Below the pieces are notes generated by a model that was not told the DNA's origin, ran no database searches, and saw only the letters and a program-made list of their open reading frames with translations. The position numbers were made by a program, and so were the translations under genes. A stretch of 61,701 nt of DNA. Origin: Pseudoroseomonas ludipueritiae. GTDB taxonomy: Bacteria; Pseudomonadota; Alphaproteobacteria; Acetobacterales; Acetobacteraceae. Where the stretch lies: positions 1 to 61,701 of the forward strand of contig NZ_JACTUZ010000013.1 in NCBI RefSeq assembly GCF_014490445.1, given 5' to 3'. Positions 1 through 8,153 of this stretch are shown here, in pieces; position 1 is the first letter of the stretch, and each line of letters opens with the position of its first letter.

Positions 1-666
1 CGCCGTGCCGCCGCCGTGCTGCCCCTGCCCGCCGCCGCCACCGCCGCCGGCCTCGCCGCCAGCGCCCACAGCCTGGAGGCGCTGCGGGAGGCCATGGCGC
101 AGGTGGATACGCCGCTGCGCGAGACCGCCACCAACCTGGTCTTCGCCGATGGCCAGCCCGGCGCCCCCATCATGCTGCTGGGCGAGGCCCCTGGCGCCGA
201 TGAGGACCGCCAGGGTCGGCCCTTCGTCGGCGTGTCCGGCCAGTTGCTGGACCGCATGCTGGCAAGCATTGGCCTCGACCGCCATGCAGCAAATCTGCAA
301 AGCAGCTTTTACATCAGTAATATATTGCCCTGGCGCCCACCCGGTAACCGCACCCCCACGGATGCCGAGATCACGCTCTTCCTGCCTTTCGTGCTGCGCC
401 ATATCGCGCTGGCGCGGCCGAAGCGGCTGGTGCTGCTGGGCGGCGTGGCGGCCAAGTCGCTGCTGCGGGCCAAGGATGGCATCACCCGGTTGCGCGGCCG
501 CTGGCACGACCTGCCGACCGATGCCGGCCCCCTGCCCGCCCTGCCCACCTGGCACCCGGCCTATCTGCTCCGCAATCCGGCGGCCAAGCGCGAATCCTGG
601 GCCGATCTGTTACTGCTGCGCCGCAGCATCGAATCGGACGCAGTGGGTTCGGAGCGACAAGACTAA
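1..666 (+). CDS. Uracil-DNA glycosylase, family 4-like, Fe-S-free variant (5' truncated by window)
   Basis: Excises uracil from DNA in base-excision repair. The frame is open to the left edge, so the N-terminus lies outside the window. Motif A, GEAPG, is at bases 181-195 and is followed by the [10 protein letters not shown] stretch. [11 protein letters not shown] block follows, and the C-terminal HPAYLLRN motif carries the catalytic-loop histidine at base 553. These match family 4 UDGs, which normally bind a 4Fe-4S cluster through four cysteines (CxxC before the TNxVF block, one in the xxCRPP block, one before the PF block). Here all four positions are other residues (around TPL, PWRPP and LFLPF) and the visible protein has no cysteine at all, so the cluster must be absent. 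A repair glycosylase is well supported; the precise subfamily is less certain. Confidence 0.85.
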   Translation, partial: RRAAAVLPLPAAATAAGLAASAHSLEALREAMAQVDTPLRETATNLVFADGQPGAPIMLLGEAPGADEDRQGRPFVGVSGQLLDRMLASIGLDRHAANLQSSFYISNILPWRPPGNRTPTDAEITLFLPFVLRHIALARPKRLVLLGGVAAKSLLRAKDGITRLRGRWHDLPTDAGPLPALPTWHPAYLLRNPAAKRESWADLLLLRRSIESDAVGSERQD

Positions 667-792
667 ACAAAAAGTGACGCAACTTCGGCCCCGAAACCGC
701 TGTTAATCCTGCCGTTTGTCTCATTTCATGGGATTCTTCCCGGTAATCGGAGTTGCCCCGCATGGTAGAAGGCCGTTATCGCCTTCAGCGCC

Positions 793-2667
793 ATGCAAGC
801 GATCTACCCCATGGCCCTGCGTCGCGCCCGTACCGCCCTTCTGGGCCTCGGTGTCGCGGCGACGTCCACCTTCGGCGTTCAGGCGCCGGCTGTGGCGCAA
901 GGGGCCGGAGAGACCGCCCCCGTCGAACGGGCGATGAGCCTGCCCAGACCCACCCTCCGCAACGGAGTGGCGGGCCTGCCGCAGGTTCTGGCCCCCTCGG
1001 ATGCCGCGCGCCTCGCGCGGGTTTTCGAGCTTCAGGCGCGGGGAGATTTTGCCACTGCCACTCGTGAGGCCGAGCGTCTGGATGACCGCCGGCTGATGGG
1101 CCATGTCCTGGCCGACCGCTGGCTGCGCCCGGGTGGCCCTGAGCCTTCCCTGGCCGAGCTTTCCAGCTGGCTGGCCGACCATTCCGACCATCCCGCGGTA
1201 ACCCAGATCCACGCGCTGCTGCGCCGCCGCCTGCCGCAGGGCGCGCCGCAGCCGCCAGCCCCCCCGGATCATTCCCTGGCCGCCGATGCGGAGACGGTGC
1301 CGGAGGAAAGCGACCCCAGCAGCCGCAGCGTGCAGCGCGATGCCCGGCTGGACCGCACCGTGCGTTCGCGTGCCTCGGACGGCGATGTCGATGGCGCCCT
1401 GGCGGCCATCACCCGTGGCGCCAGCGGCACCTACGCCGCGTTGCTGCAGGGCGAGGTGGCGCTGACGCTCTTCCACCAGGCGCGGGACGAGGACGCCTAT
1501 CGCCTCGCCGCCGAGGTGGCCAAGCAGAACCCCAATATCGCCCATCCCGCCTTCGTGGCCGGGCTTTCCGCCTGGGGCATGGGCCGCCCTGACCGTGCCC
1601 TGGTGCTCTTCGAGGCCGCGGCGCGCGCCGAGATCGGCCCGCCCGCCCTGCGCGCCGCCGCCGCCTTCTGGACGGCGCGCGCGGCGGTCCGGACCCGCCG
1701 GCCGCAGCTTTATGTCCCCTGGATGCTCCAGGCGGCGCAGGAGCCGCGCACCTTCTATGGCCTGATCGCCCGACGCGTGCTGGGCCTGGCCCCCGGCTTC
1801 GCCTGGGAGAAGGAAGTGACCGGCGAGGCCGAGGGCGTGGCCCTGGCCGAGACCGCCGCCGGCTGGCGCGCCCTGGCGCTGCTGCAGATCGGCCAGCGGG
1901 ACAAGGCGGAGGCCGAGCTGCGCCGCCTCTGGCCCATCGCGCAGAACAATCCGAGCCTGTCCGGCGCCATGCTGGCCGTGGCGCGGGATGCCGGTCTGAC
2001 CGACCTCGCCGCCCAGGTGGCGGCGCTGGCCCAGACCACCGATGGCCGCCCGCGCGACTATGACCGCTTCCCCATGCCGCCATTGAAGCCCTCGGGCGGC
2101 TTCAGCGTGGACCCCTCGCTGATCTATGCGCTGGCCCTGCAGGAATCGCGCTTCGATGCCCGCGCCGTCTCCCCCGCCGGCGCGCGCGGCCTGATGCAGA
2201 TCATGCCGGCGACGGCGGCCTGGGTGGTTGGCGACTCCAGCCTGCGCGGCGGCGGCATCGGACGGCTGAACGACCCCGCCTTCTCGCTGAACGTGGCGCA
2301 GCGTTACCTTCACATGCTGGTGACCCAGGATGTGGTGGATGGCGACCTGATCCGCGTGCTGGCGGCCTATAACAACGGCCCCGGCAACCTGGCGCGCTGG
2401 GCGCCGGCGGCATCGCACCGGGATGACCCCTTCCTGTTCATCGAGGCTATCCCGGTGGGCGAGACGCGGGCCTATGTGCAGCGTGTGCTCGCCTATTCCT
2501 GGATCTATGCCAGCCGGCTGGGCCTTCCCGCCCCCAGTCTGGATGCGCTGGCACGGGGCGATTTCCCCCGCTTCCATCCTCATGCCGAGGGCTTCGGCAC
2601 GCGCATGATGGCATCTGGCACCGGCCGCGCCGATCCGCCGGGGCTGCGCCGCACCGTCGCCCGCTGA
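793..2667 (+). CDS. slt: Soluble lytic murein transglycosylase (Slt type)
   Basis: Periplasmic enzyme that cleaves the MurNAc-GlcNAc bond of peptidoglycan, forming 1,6-anhydro-muropeptides. The N-terminus has an Arg-rich start, a hydrophobic core and an AVAQ-type cleavage site near residue 36. The middle (about residues 70-420) is Ala/Leu-rich and alpha-superhelical like the Slt doughnut domain. The C-terminal transglycosylase domain begins near residue 440 and has the catalytic Glu in LALQESRFDA (about residue 451), then GLMQIMPATA and the AYNNGPGN motif. 624 residues is usual for Slt70-like proteins. A second ATG at 811 would give a tighter signal peptide and is a possible alternative start. 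A strong hairpin follows the stop, so transcription probably ends here. Confidence 0.92.
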   Translation: MQAIYPMALRRARTALLGLGVAATSTFGVQAPAVAQGAGETAPVERAMSLPRPTLRNGVAGLPQVLAPSDAARLARVFELQARGDFATATREAERLDDRRLMGHVLADRWLRPGGPEPSLAELSSWLADHSDHPAVTQIHALLRRRLPQGAPQPPAPPDHSLAADAETVPEESDPSSRSVQRDARLDRTVRSRASDGDVDGALAAITRGASGTYAALLQGEVALTLFHQARDEDAYRLAAEVAKQNPNIAHPAFVAGLSAWGMGRPDRALVLFEAAARAEIGPPALRAAAAFWTARAAVRTRRPQLYVPWMLQAAQEPRTFYGLIARRVLGLAPGFAWEKEVTGEAEGVALAETAAGWRALALLQIGQRDKAEAELRRLWPIAQNNPSLSGAMLAVARDAGLTDLAAQVAALAQTTDGRPRDYDRFPMPPLKPSGGFSVDPSLIYALALQESRFDARAVSPAGARGLMQIMPATAAWVVGDSSLRGGGIGRLNDPAFSLNVAQRYLHMLVTQDVVDGDLIRVLAAYNNGPGNLARWAPAASHRDDPFLFIEAIPVGETRAYVQRVLAYSWIYASRLGLPAPSLDALARGDFPRFHPHAEGFGTRMMASGTGRADPPGLRRTVAR

Positions 2668-2672
2668 ACGGC

Positions 2673-2707
2673 CCAGGGGGCCACCGGCATAGCCGGTGGC
2701 CCCCTGG
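2673..2707 (+). terminator. Hairpin after the lytic transglycosylase gene
   Basis: A perfect 16-bp stem (arms 2673-2688 and 2692-2707) with a three-base ATA loop starts 5 bases after the slt stop. A short T-run follows only about 12 bases later, so this is a strong hairpin with a weak U-tract. Confidence 0.75.
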
Positions 2708-2865
2708 CTCACGGCCGATGTTTTTCGCTGAACGTTATTCTTTGAACGCTTGGCGAAACATTCTCCTTGGTTGCGCCGTAAAATTGATCGTGCATAGTCC
2801 GCCGCCCGACCGTCACCCTCCGCAGTTCCGCGCCAGGGAAGTTGCCGCACGAGGTGCCGCGAACC

Positions 2866-5385
2866 ATGGGAAGCCGTTACTCCAATATCCGTGCAGCGAT
2901 CCTGGCCGGCGCAGCCGCGCTGATGCTGATCCTGGCAGGGGGTGGTGCCACCTCCTGGTGGGTGCTCGATAATGGCATCACCCAGCGCAACATGGTCAGC
3001 CATACCCATGCGGTGATCGACACGCTGCTGGAGACCCAGGTCGGTGTGATGGAGGCGGTCGGCGAGCGTAACCAGGCGCTGACCACCGGCGGGCAGAACT
3101 CCAATCTCGACACGGTGCTGGAGCTCACCCGTGAGCTGACCACCACCCTGCGCCGGCTGGTCGCGGACAGCCCCGTGCAGACCCGGCGCGCGGCGAAGTT
3201 CGAGGATGCTCTGGACCGCCTCGCCCTGGTGCTGCGGAACTCGGTGGAGGAACGGCGGCAGGGCCTGCCGCAGGACCTGACGGCGCTGGTGCGCGAGGCC
3301 GGGCAGATGCGGCGCCAGCTGAAGCAGATGTGCGACGAGATGATCGAGCATGAGCGCGCGCTGCTGGCCGCCCGCAAGGAGCAGGCCGGCGCCACGGTCG
3401 GGTGGCTGGTCTGGCTCTTCGGCGCGCTGCTGGCCTTCGCCCTGCTCTCGGGCGGCCTTGGGCTGCTGGCGCTCTACCGCCACCTGCGTGGCAGCGCGGA
3501 GCGTTACGAGGCGCTGGAACGCTCCCAGCGCGAGATCGAGGCGGCCCATGCCGCCCTGACAGCCAGCCAGGGGCGGCTGCGATCCATCCTGGACCATGCC
3601 CGCGACCCCATCTTGCTGGTCGATTCGCGCAGCGAGGTCGCTGTGGCCAATGCCGCCGCCAGCCAGCAGTTCGGTCTGCCCGCCGAGGATATGGTCGGCC
3701 GCCCCATCCAGGATTTCGTGCCGGCCTATGGCACGCGCTCCGGCGAGGTGACGGCGCTGCGCCCGGATGGCACCACCTTCCCCGCCGATATCTCGGTCGG
3801 CAGCTATGCGGATGCGGAGGGCAACGCCTCCGTCTGCGTGCTGCGCGACGTGACGGAGCGGCGGCGGCTGGAACAGTTGAAGAGCGAATTCGTCTCCACC
3901 GTCAGCCATGAGTTGCGGACGCCGCTGACCTCCATCCGCGCCTCGCTGGGGCTGGTGGTGGGCGGCGTGGCCGGCGAGTTGTCGGATGAGGTGCGTGAGC
4001 TGCTGGAGATCGCGCACAACAACAGCGAGCGCCTGGTGCTGCTGGTCAACGACATCCTGGACATGGAGAAGATCGAGAGCGGCCGCCTGGAATTCCGGCG
4101 GGAGCGGCAGGATGCCCGCCGCCTGCTGGAACAGGCGGTGGAAGCCAACCGCGCCTATGGCGCGCAGTTCGGCGTCGGCTTCGCGTTGCAGGTGGAGGAG
4201 GCGGGGGATGCCGCCGTCTATGCCGATGCCACGCGCATCCAGCAGGTGCTGGCCAATCTGCTCTCCAATGCCGCCAAGTTCTCGCCGCAGGGCGGCACGG
4301 TGGAAGTCTCGCTCGCCTCGGATGCCGGCAGCGTCACCTTCTGCGTGCGCGACCATGGCAAGGGCATCCCGCCCGAGTTCCGCGACCGCATCTTCCAGCG
4401 CTTCGCCCAGGCGGATTCCTCCGATGTGCGGCAGAAGGGCGGCACGGGCCTCGGCCTTTCCATCAGCAAGGCCATCGTGGAGCATCACGCCGGGGCCATC
4501 GGCTTCGAGGATGCGGCCGATGGCGGCACCACCTTCTGGTTCACCCTGCCTCGCCTGGCGGAGCGCCTGACGCGCCTGCAGGCGGCCGAGGCCCCCGCCA
4601 CAAGCCAGGGCCGCCGCCGCGCCCTGGTGGTGGAGGACGATGCCGATGTGGCGCTGCTGCTCAGCCGCATCCTGGGCCAGCATGGCTGGGACAGCGAGGT
4701 GGCGCGCAATGCCGCCGAGGCTTTCGAAAGCCTGGACCGCGCCCATTTCGACGCCATGACCCTGGACCTGATGCTGCCGGACGAGGACGGGCTTTCCCTC
4801 TTCCGCCGGCTGCGCCAGCGGCCGGACGGCCGTGCCCTGCCGGTGATCGTGATCTCCGCCATCGCCGAGCGCGGCAAGGTGCAGCTCAATGGCGACGCGG
4901 TGGGCGTGGTGGATTGGCTGGACAAGCCGATCGACCAGTTCCGGCTGCGGGAGGCGCTGCGCCAGGCGCTGCATTCCTCCGACCGCCCCGCCCGCATCCT
5001 GCATGTGGAGGATGACCAGGACATCCTGCGCGTCGTCTCGGCTGTGATGGGCGACGAGGCGGAGATGATCGCCGCCCGCAGCCTGACCGATGCGAGAACC
5101 ATCCTGTCGCGCGACCAGAATTTCGCGCTGGTGATCGTCGATGTCGGCCTGCCGGATGGCAGCGGCCTGGACCTGCTGGCCGAGATGCGCAACCTGCCGA
5201 AGCCGCCGCCGGTGCTGATCTTCTCCGCCAGCGACTACGACCCCGGCACGGCGCGCCATGTCGCTGCCTCCCTGGTCAAGAGCCGCACGGCCAACCAGGA
5301 ACTGCACAACACCATCCGCCACCTGATCGAGAGCCTGCCGCCCACGCCAGCACCGGAAGCGGCATCCCGGGAGAACCTGCCGTGA
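2866..5385 (+). CDS. Hybrid sensor histidine kinase: CHASE3-PAS-HisKA-HATPase-REC-REC
   Basis: Membrane sensor kinase. TM1 is at about residues 10-30 and TM2 near 175-200. Between them lies an extracytoplasmic helical domain of CHASE3 type (start VSHTHAVIDTL, then ERNQALTTG, SPVQTRR, ending EHERALLAARKEQ). A short coiled segment and a PAS domain (about 235-335) follow. HisKA has the phospho-accepting His348 in VSHELRTPLT. The ATPase domain shows the N-box NLLSNAAKFS, G1 DHGKGIPPEF and G2 GGTGLGLSIS. Two receivers follow, with predicted phospho-Asp634 (LDLMLPD) and Asp759 (VDVGLPD). ATG 2866 is chosen because GAGGTG sits 10 bases upstream; a TTG at 2842 is the alternative. The stop overlaps the next gene as GTGA. 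The signal is unknown. Confidence 0.92.
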   Translation: MGSRYSNIRAAILAGAAALMLILAGGGATSWWVLDNGITQRNMVSHTHAVIDTLLETQVGVMEAVGERNQALTTGGQNSNLDTVLELTRELTTTLRRLVADSPVQTRRAAKFEDALDRLALVLRNSVEERRQGLPQDLTALVREAGQMRRQLKQMCDEMIEHERALLAARKEQAGATVGWLVWLFGALLAFALLSGGLGLLALYRHLRGSAERYEALERSQREIEAAHAALTASQGRLRSILDHARDPILLVDSRSEVAVANAAASQQFGLPAEDMVGRPIQDFVPAYGTRSGEVTALRPDGTTFPADISVGSYADAEGNASVCVLRDVTERRRLEQLKSEFVSTVSHELRTPLTSIRASLGLVVGGVAGELSDEVRELLEIAHNNSERLVLLVNDILDMEKIESGRLEFRRERQDARRLLEQAVEANRAYGAQFGVGFALQVEEAGDAAVYADATRIQQVLANLLSNAAKFSPQGGTVEVSLASDAGSVTFCVRDHGKGIPPEFRDRIFQRFAQADSSDVRQKGGTGLGLSISKAIVEHHAGAIGFEDAADGGTTFWFTLPRLAERLTRLQAAEAPATSQGRRRALVVEDDADVALLLSRILGQHGWDSEVARNAAEAFESLDRAHFDAMTLDLMLPDEDGLSLFRRLRQRPDGRALPVIVISAIAERGKVQLNGDAVGVVDWLDKPIDQFRLREALRQALHSSDRPARILHVEDDQDILRVVSAVMGDEAEMIAARSLTDARTILSRDQNFALVIVDVGLPDGSGLDLLAEMRNLPKPPPVLIFSASDYDPGTARHVAASLVKSRTANQELHNTIRHLIESLPPTPAPEAASRENLP

Positions 5386-5774
5386 GCGACATGCCGCTGA
5401 GCCGCATCCTCTATGTGGAGGACGATGCCGATGTGCGGAAGGTCGCCACCTTCGCGCTGAAGATGGTGGGCAAGTTCACCGTGGAGGCCTGCGCCTCCGG
5501 CGAGGAAGCGCTGGAGAAGGCCGTGGCCTTCGCGCCGCAACTGCTGCTGCTGGACGTGATGATGCCCGGCATGGACGGCCCCACCACCCTGGCCCGGCTG
5601 CGGGAGCTGCCCGAGATTGCCGATGTGCCGGCTGTCTTCATGACCGCCAAGGTGCAACCGCAGGAAGTCAGCCGCTACCGGGAGCTGGGCAGCCTGGACG
5701 TGATCTCCAAGCCCTTCGACCCGATGACCCTGGCGGCCTCGGTGCGCGGGATCTGGGAGCGCCGCAATGGCTGA
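5382..5774 (+). CDS. Stand-alone CheY-like response regulator
   Basis: Single receiver domain of 130 residues with no output domain. The acidic pair is Asp14/Asp15 (VEDDADV), the phospho-acceptor is Asp58 (LLDVMMPGMDG) and the switch lysine is Lys110 (SKPFDP), with the conserved Thr in MTAK. The GTG start overlaps the kinase stop, and its own end overlaps the following cyclase start by 8 bases. The three genes therefore form a translationally coupled operon, and this protein probably receives or shuttles phosphate from the hybrid kinase. Its downstream target cannot be read from sequence. Confidence 0.92.
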   Translation: MSDMPLSRILYVEDDADVRKVATFALKMVGKFTVEACASGEEALEKAVAFAPQLLLLDVMMPGMDGPTTLARLRELPEIADVPAVFMTAKVQPQEVSRYRELGSLDVISKPFDPMTLAASVRGIWERRNG

Positions 5775-7398
5775 CGCCGCCGAGGACGAGATCCGCGACG
5801 CGCTGCGCCGCCTGCGCGCCGAGGGCGTGCAAAGGCTGGGCGAGCGGGTGGAGGAGGTGGTGGCCGGCTGGTCCAGCCTCGCCGCCCTTCCGGCCTGGGA
5901 CGAGGAAGCGCGGCAGGGCGCTCGCAGCCTGGCCTCCGCCGCGCACCGGCTGGCCGGTGCCGGCGGCACCTTCGACTTCCCCGCCATCTCCGCCGCCGCC
6001 GCGCCGCTGGAGGTGATGCTGCTGGGCCTGAGCGACGGCGGGGCCGACCGTTCCGAGCAGATGGGCCAGACCACGCAACTGGTGCAGGCCGTGCACCAGG
6101 CCTGGATGGCCGGCCCGGCCCAGCGCGGCGCGCCGCAGGCCGAGGCCGCTACGACGCGGGAGCAGGAGGGCGCCGAGGCCGTCTTCCTCTTCGCCCTGCC
6201 GCCGGAGATGGCGGCGCTTTCCGCCGTGGTGGGCAACCTGGGCTACCCGCTGGAGCAGGTGGACGGGCTGGAAGGGCTGGCCGCGCAGCCGCAGCGCCGC
6301 CTGACCGCCGCCGTGGTGGATGACAGCCTGCCCGATGCGCTGGAGATCTGCGCCGCGCTGTCCGGCCGCTGCCCGGTGGTGCTGCTGGCCGAGCAGGGCA
6401 GCTTCCCTGTCCGCCTGGCCGCCGCCCGTGCCGGCGTGGCCGCCGTGGTGGCCAAGCCGCTGGAGGTGAACGAGCTGGCCGACTGGCTGGACCATTTCGC
6501 CGGCCAGGGCCGGGACATGCGCTATTCCATCCTGGTGGTGGATGACGACCCGCTGCTGGCGGAAGCCTATGCCCTGGCGCTGCGTCGCGCCGGCATGGCG
6601 GTGACGCTGGTCAGCGACCCTTCCCGCGCCATCGACGCCCTTTCCGCCGCCCAGCCGGACCTGATCCTGATGGATGTGCAGATGCCGGGCGTGGATGGCA
6701 TCGAGCTGGCGCGTGTGATCCGCCAGACCCGGCGGCATCTCTCCGTGCCCATCGTCTTTCTGTCCGCCGAGCAGGATACCAGCCGGCAGATCCTGGCCCG
6801 GCGGCTGGGCGGCGACGATTTCATCCCCAAGCCCGTGGATCTCGACCGGCTGGTGACGCTGGTGCGGCTGCGGGCGGAACGCGCGCGCTCGCTGCGCGCC
6901 GTGATGGAAAGCGACAGCCTGACCGGCCTGCTGAACCACGCCCGCTTCAAGGAGCGGCTGGCGCTGGAGCTGGAGCGCGCGAAGCGCGAGGGCGGCGAGC
7001 TGAGCCTGGCCATCATCGACCTCGACCACTTCAAGTCGGTCAATGACACCCATGGCCATCTGGTGGGGGACCGGGTGATCCGCGGCCTGGCGCGCAGCCT
7101 GCAGAAGCACCTGCGCCGCACCGATGTGGTGGGCCGCTATGGCGGCGAGGAATTCGCGGTGCTGCTGCTCGGCACGCCACCCGCCGCCGCCGCCGCGCAG
7201 ATGAGCCGCATCCGCGAGCGTTTCTCCGCCACGCCCTTCGATGGCGCGCAGGGCCCCTTCCGCGTCACCTTCAGCGCCGGCATCGCCGGCAGCACCAGGC
7301 ACGCGGAGCCCGAGGCCTTGATTTCCGCCGCCGATGCCTGCCTCTATGGCGCCAAGCGCGCGGGCCGGAACCAGGTGAACTGGGACGCCTGTCCCTAG
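5767..7398 (+). CDS. Diguanylate cyclase with Hpt-REC-REC-GGDEF architecture (PleD-like)
   Basis: Predicted to make cyclic di-GMP from two GTP. The N-terminal 110 residues look like an Hpt domain: SAAHRLAGAGGTFDF carries His60. A degenerate receiver follows (about 130-245): it lacks the N-terminal acidic pair but keeps a VVDDSLPD segment and a terminal AKPLE lysine. The second receiver (about 250-370) is complete, with VVDDDP, phospho-Asp303 (LMDVQMPG) and PKPVD. The GGDEF domain begins near 385 with DSLTGLLNHARF, has the active-site loop GGEEF at about 459-463 and an RRTD inhibitory I-site just upstream, so product feedback is likely. Caulobacter PleD has the same REC-REC-GGDEF core but no Hpt. 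The gene is coupled to the upstream receiver and kinase. Confidence 0.9.
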   Translation: MADAAEDEIRDALRRLRAEGVQRLGERVEEVVAGWSSLAALPAWDEEARQGARSLASAAHRLAGAGGTFDFPAISAAAAPLEVMLLGLSDGGADRSEQMGQTTQLVQAVHQAWMAGPAQRGAPQAEAATTREQEGAEAVFLFALPPEMAALSAVVGNLGYPLEQVDGLEGLAAQPQRRLTAAVVDDSLPDALEICAALSGRCPVVLLAEQGSFPVRLAAARAGVAAVVAKPLEVNELADWLDHFAGQGRDMRYSILVVDDDPLLAEAYALALRRAGMAVTLVSDPSRAIDALSAAQPDLILMDVQMPGVDGIELARVIRQTRRHLSVPIVFLSAEQDTSRQILARRLGGDDFIPKPVDLDRLVTLVRLRAERARSLRAVMESDSLTGLLNHARFKERLALELERAKREGGELSLAIIDLDHFKSVNDTHGHLVGDRVIRGLARSLQKHLRRTDVVGRYGGEEFAVLLLGTPPAAAAAQMSRIRERFSATPFDGAQGPFRVTFSAGIAGSTRHAEPEALISAADACLYGAKRAGRNQVNWDACP

Positions 7399-7479
7399 GG
7401 CAGCTCCTGGCCAGGCGGCGCCGCCCGGGCGGGTGAAGATGCCCTCCGCAACAGAATGCTCCGGGAGCCGAGCCGCCCC

Positions 7480-8022
7480 ATGCCGATCGACGAAAGCCTG
7501 ACCTTCCTGCCGGTCAATATCGCCATCCTGACGGTCTCCGACACCCGCGACCTGTCCACCGACAAGTCCGGCCAGTTGCTGGCGGACCGCGTGGCGGCCG
7601 CCGGGCATGTGGTGCATTCCCGCCGCATCGTGCGGGACGAGGCCGATGCCATCGAGGCCGTGCTGCGCCGCTGGGTGGCGGACCCGGAGGTGGATGTCGG
7701 CATCACCACCGGCGGCACCGGCATCACCGGCCGCGACGTGACGCCCGAGGCCTTCTCCCGCGTGCTGGAAAAGGAGATCACCGGCTTCGGGGAGCTGTTC
7801 CGCATGCTCAGCTACCAGAAGATCGGCACCAGCACGATCCAGTCCCGCGCCATCGGCGGCGTGGCGGGCGGCACCTACCTGTTCGCCCTGCCCGGCTCCT
7901 CCGGCGCGGTGCGGGACGGGTGGGACGATATCCTGCGCTTCCAGCTCGATATCCGCCACAAGCCCTGCAACCTGGTGGAGCTGATGCCGCGCCTGCAGGA
8001 GCACCTGAAGGCTGGCGCCTGA
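7480..8022 (+). CDS. moaB: Molybdenum cofactor biosynthesis protein B
   Basis: MoaB/MogA-type protein of molybdopterin maturation; binds or adenylylates molybdopterin. Visible marks are the N-terminal VNIAILTVSDTR strand, the TGGTGITGRDVTPEA pterin/nucleotide loop and the LPGSSGAVRDGW segment. The 180 residues match the family. ATG 7480 is chosen because CGGGAG lies about 12 bases upstream; an in-frame ATG at 7456 would add eight residues. The gap to the cyclase gene is 81 bases, so co-transcription with the signalling operon is possible but not evident. No other molybdenum cofactor gene is in the window. Confidence 0.9.
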   Translation: MPIDESLTFLPVNIAILTVSDTRDLSTDKSGQLLADRVAAAGHVVHSRRIVRDEADAIEAVLRRWVADPEVDVGITTGGTGITGRDVTPEAFSRVLEKEITGFGELFRMLSYQKIGTSTIQSRAIGGVAGGTYLFALPGSSGAVRDGWDDILRFQLDIRHKPCNLVELMPRLQEHLKAGA

Positions 8023-8153
8023 GCCGTGCCTCCCGATGTTCCTGATGTGATCTCGAATCTGCGGACAGGCCGTTAACCAACCGTTCTATCGATGTTCTTG
8101 ACTCTCGCCCCCCGCCGGCGCCAGGATCGGCCCGAACGAACGGGGAACGCGGC

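Noticed and set aside
2728-2760. Direct repeat TGAACG before the hybrid kinase as a regulator site
   Set aside because: Only a 6-7 base match seen twice; too short to support.
721-5322. Minus-strand open frame of over 1500 codons opposite the transglycosylase and kinase genes
   Set aside because: It is antisense to two clearly conserved genes; high GC at third positions removes stop codons. Its protein is a Gln/His/Gly/Arg-rich shadow with no domain.
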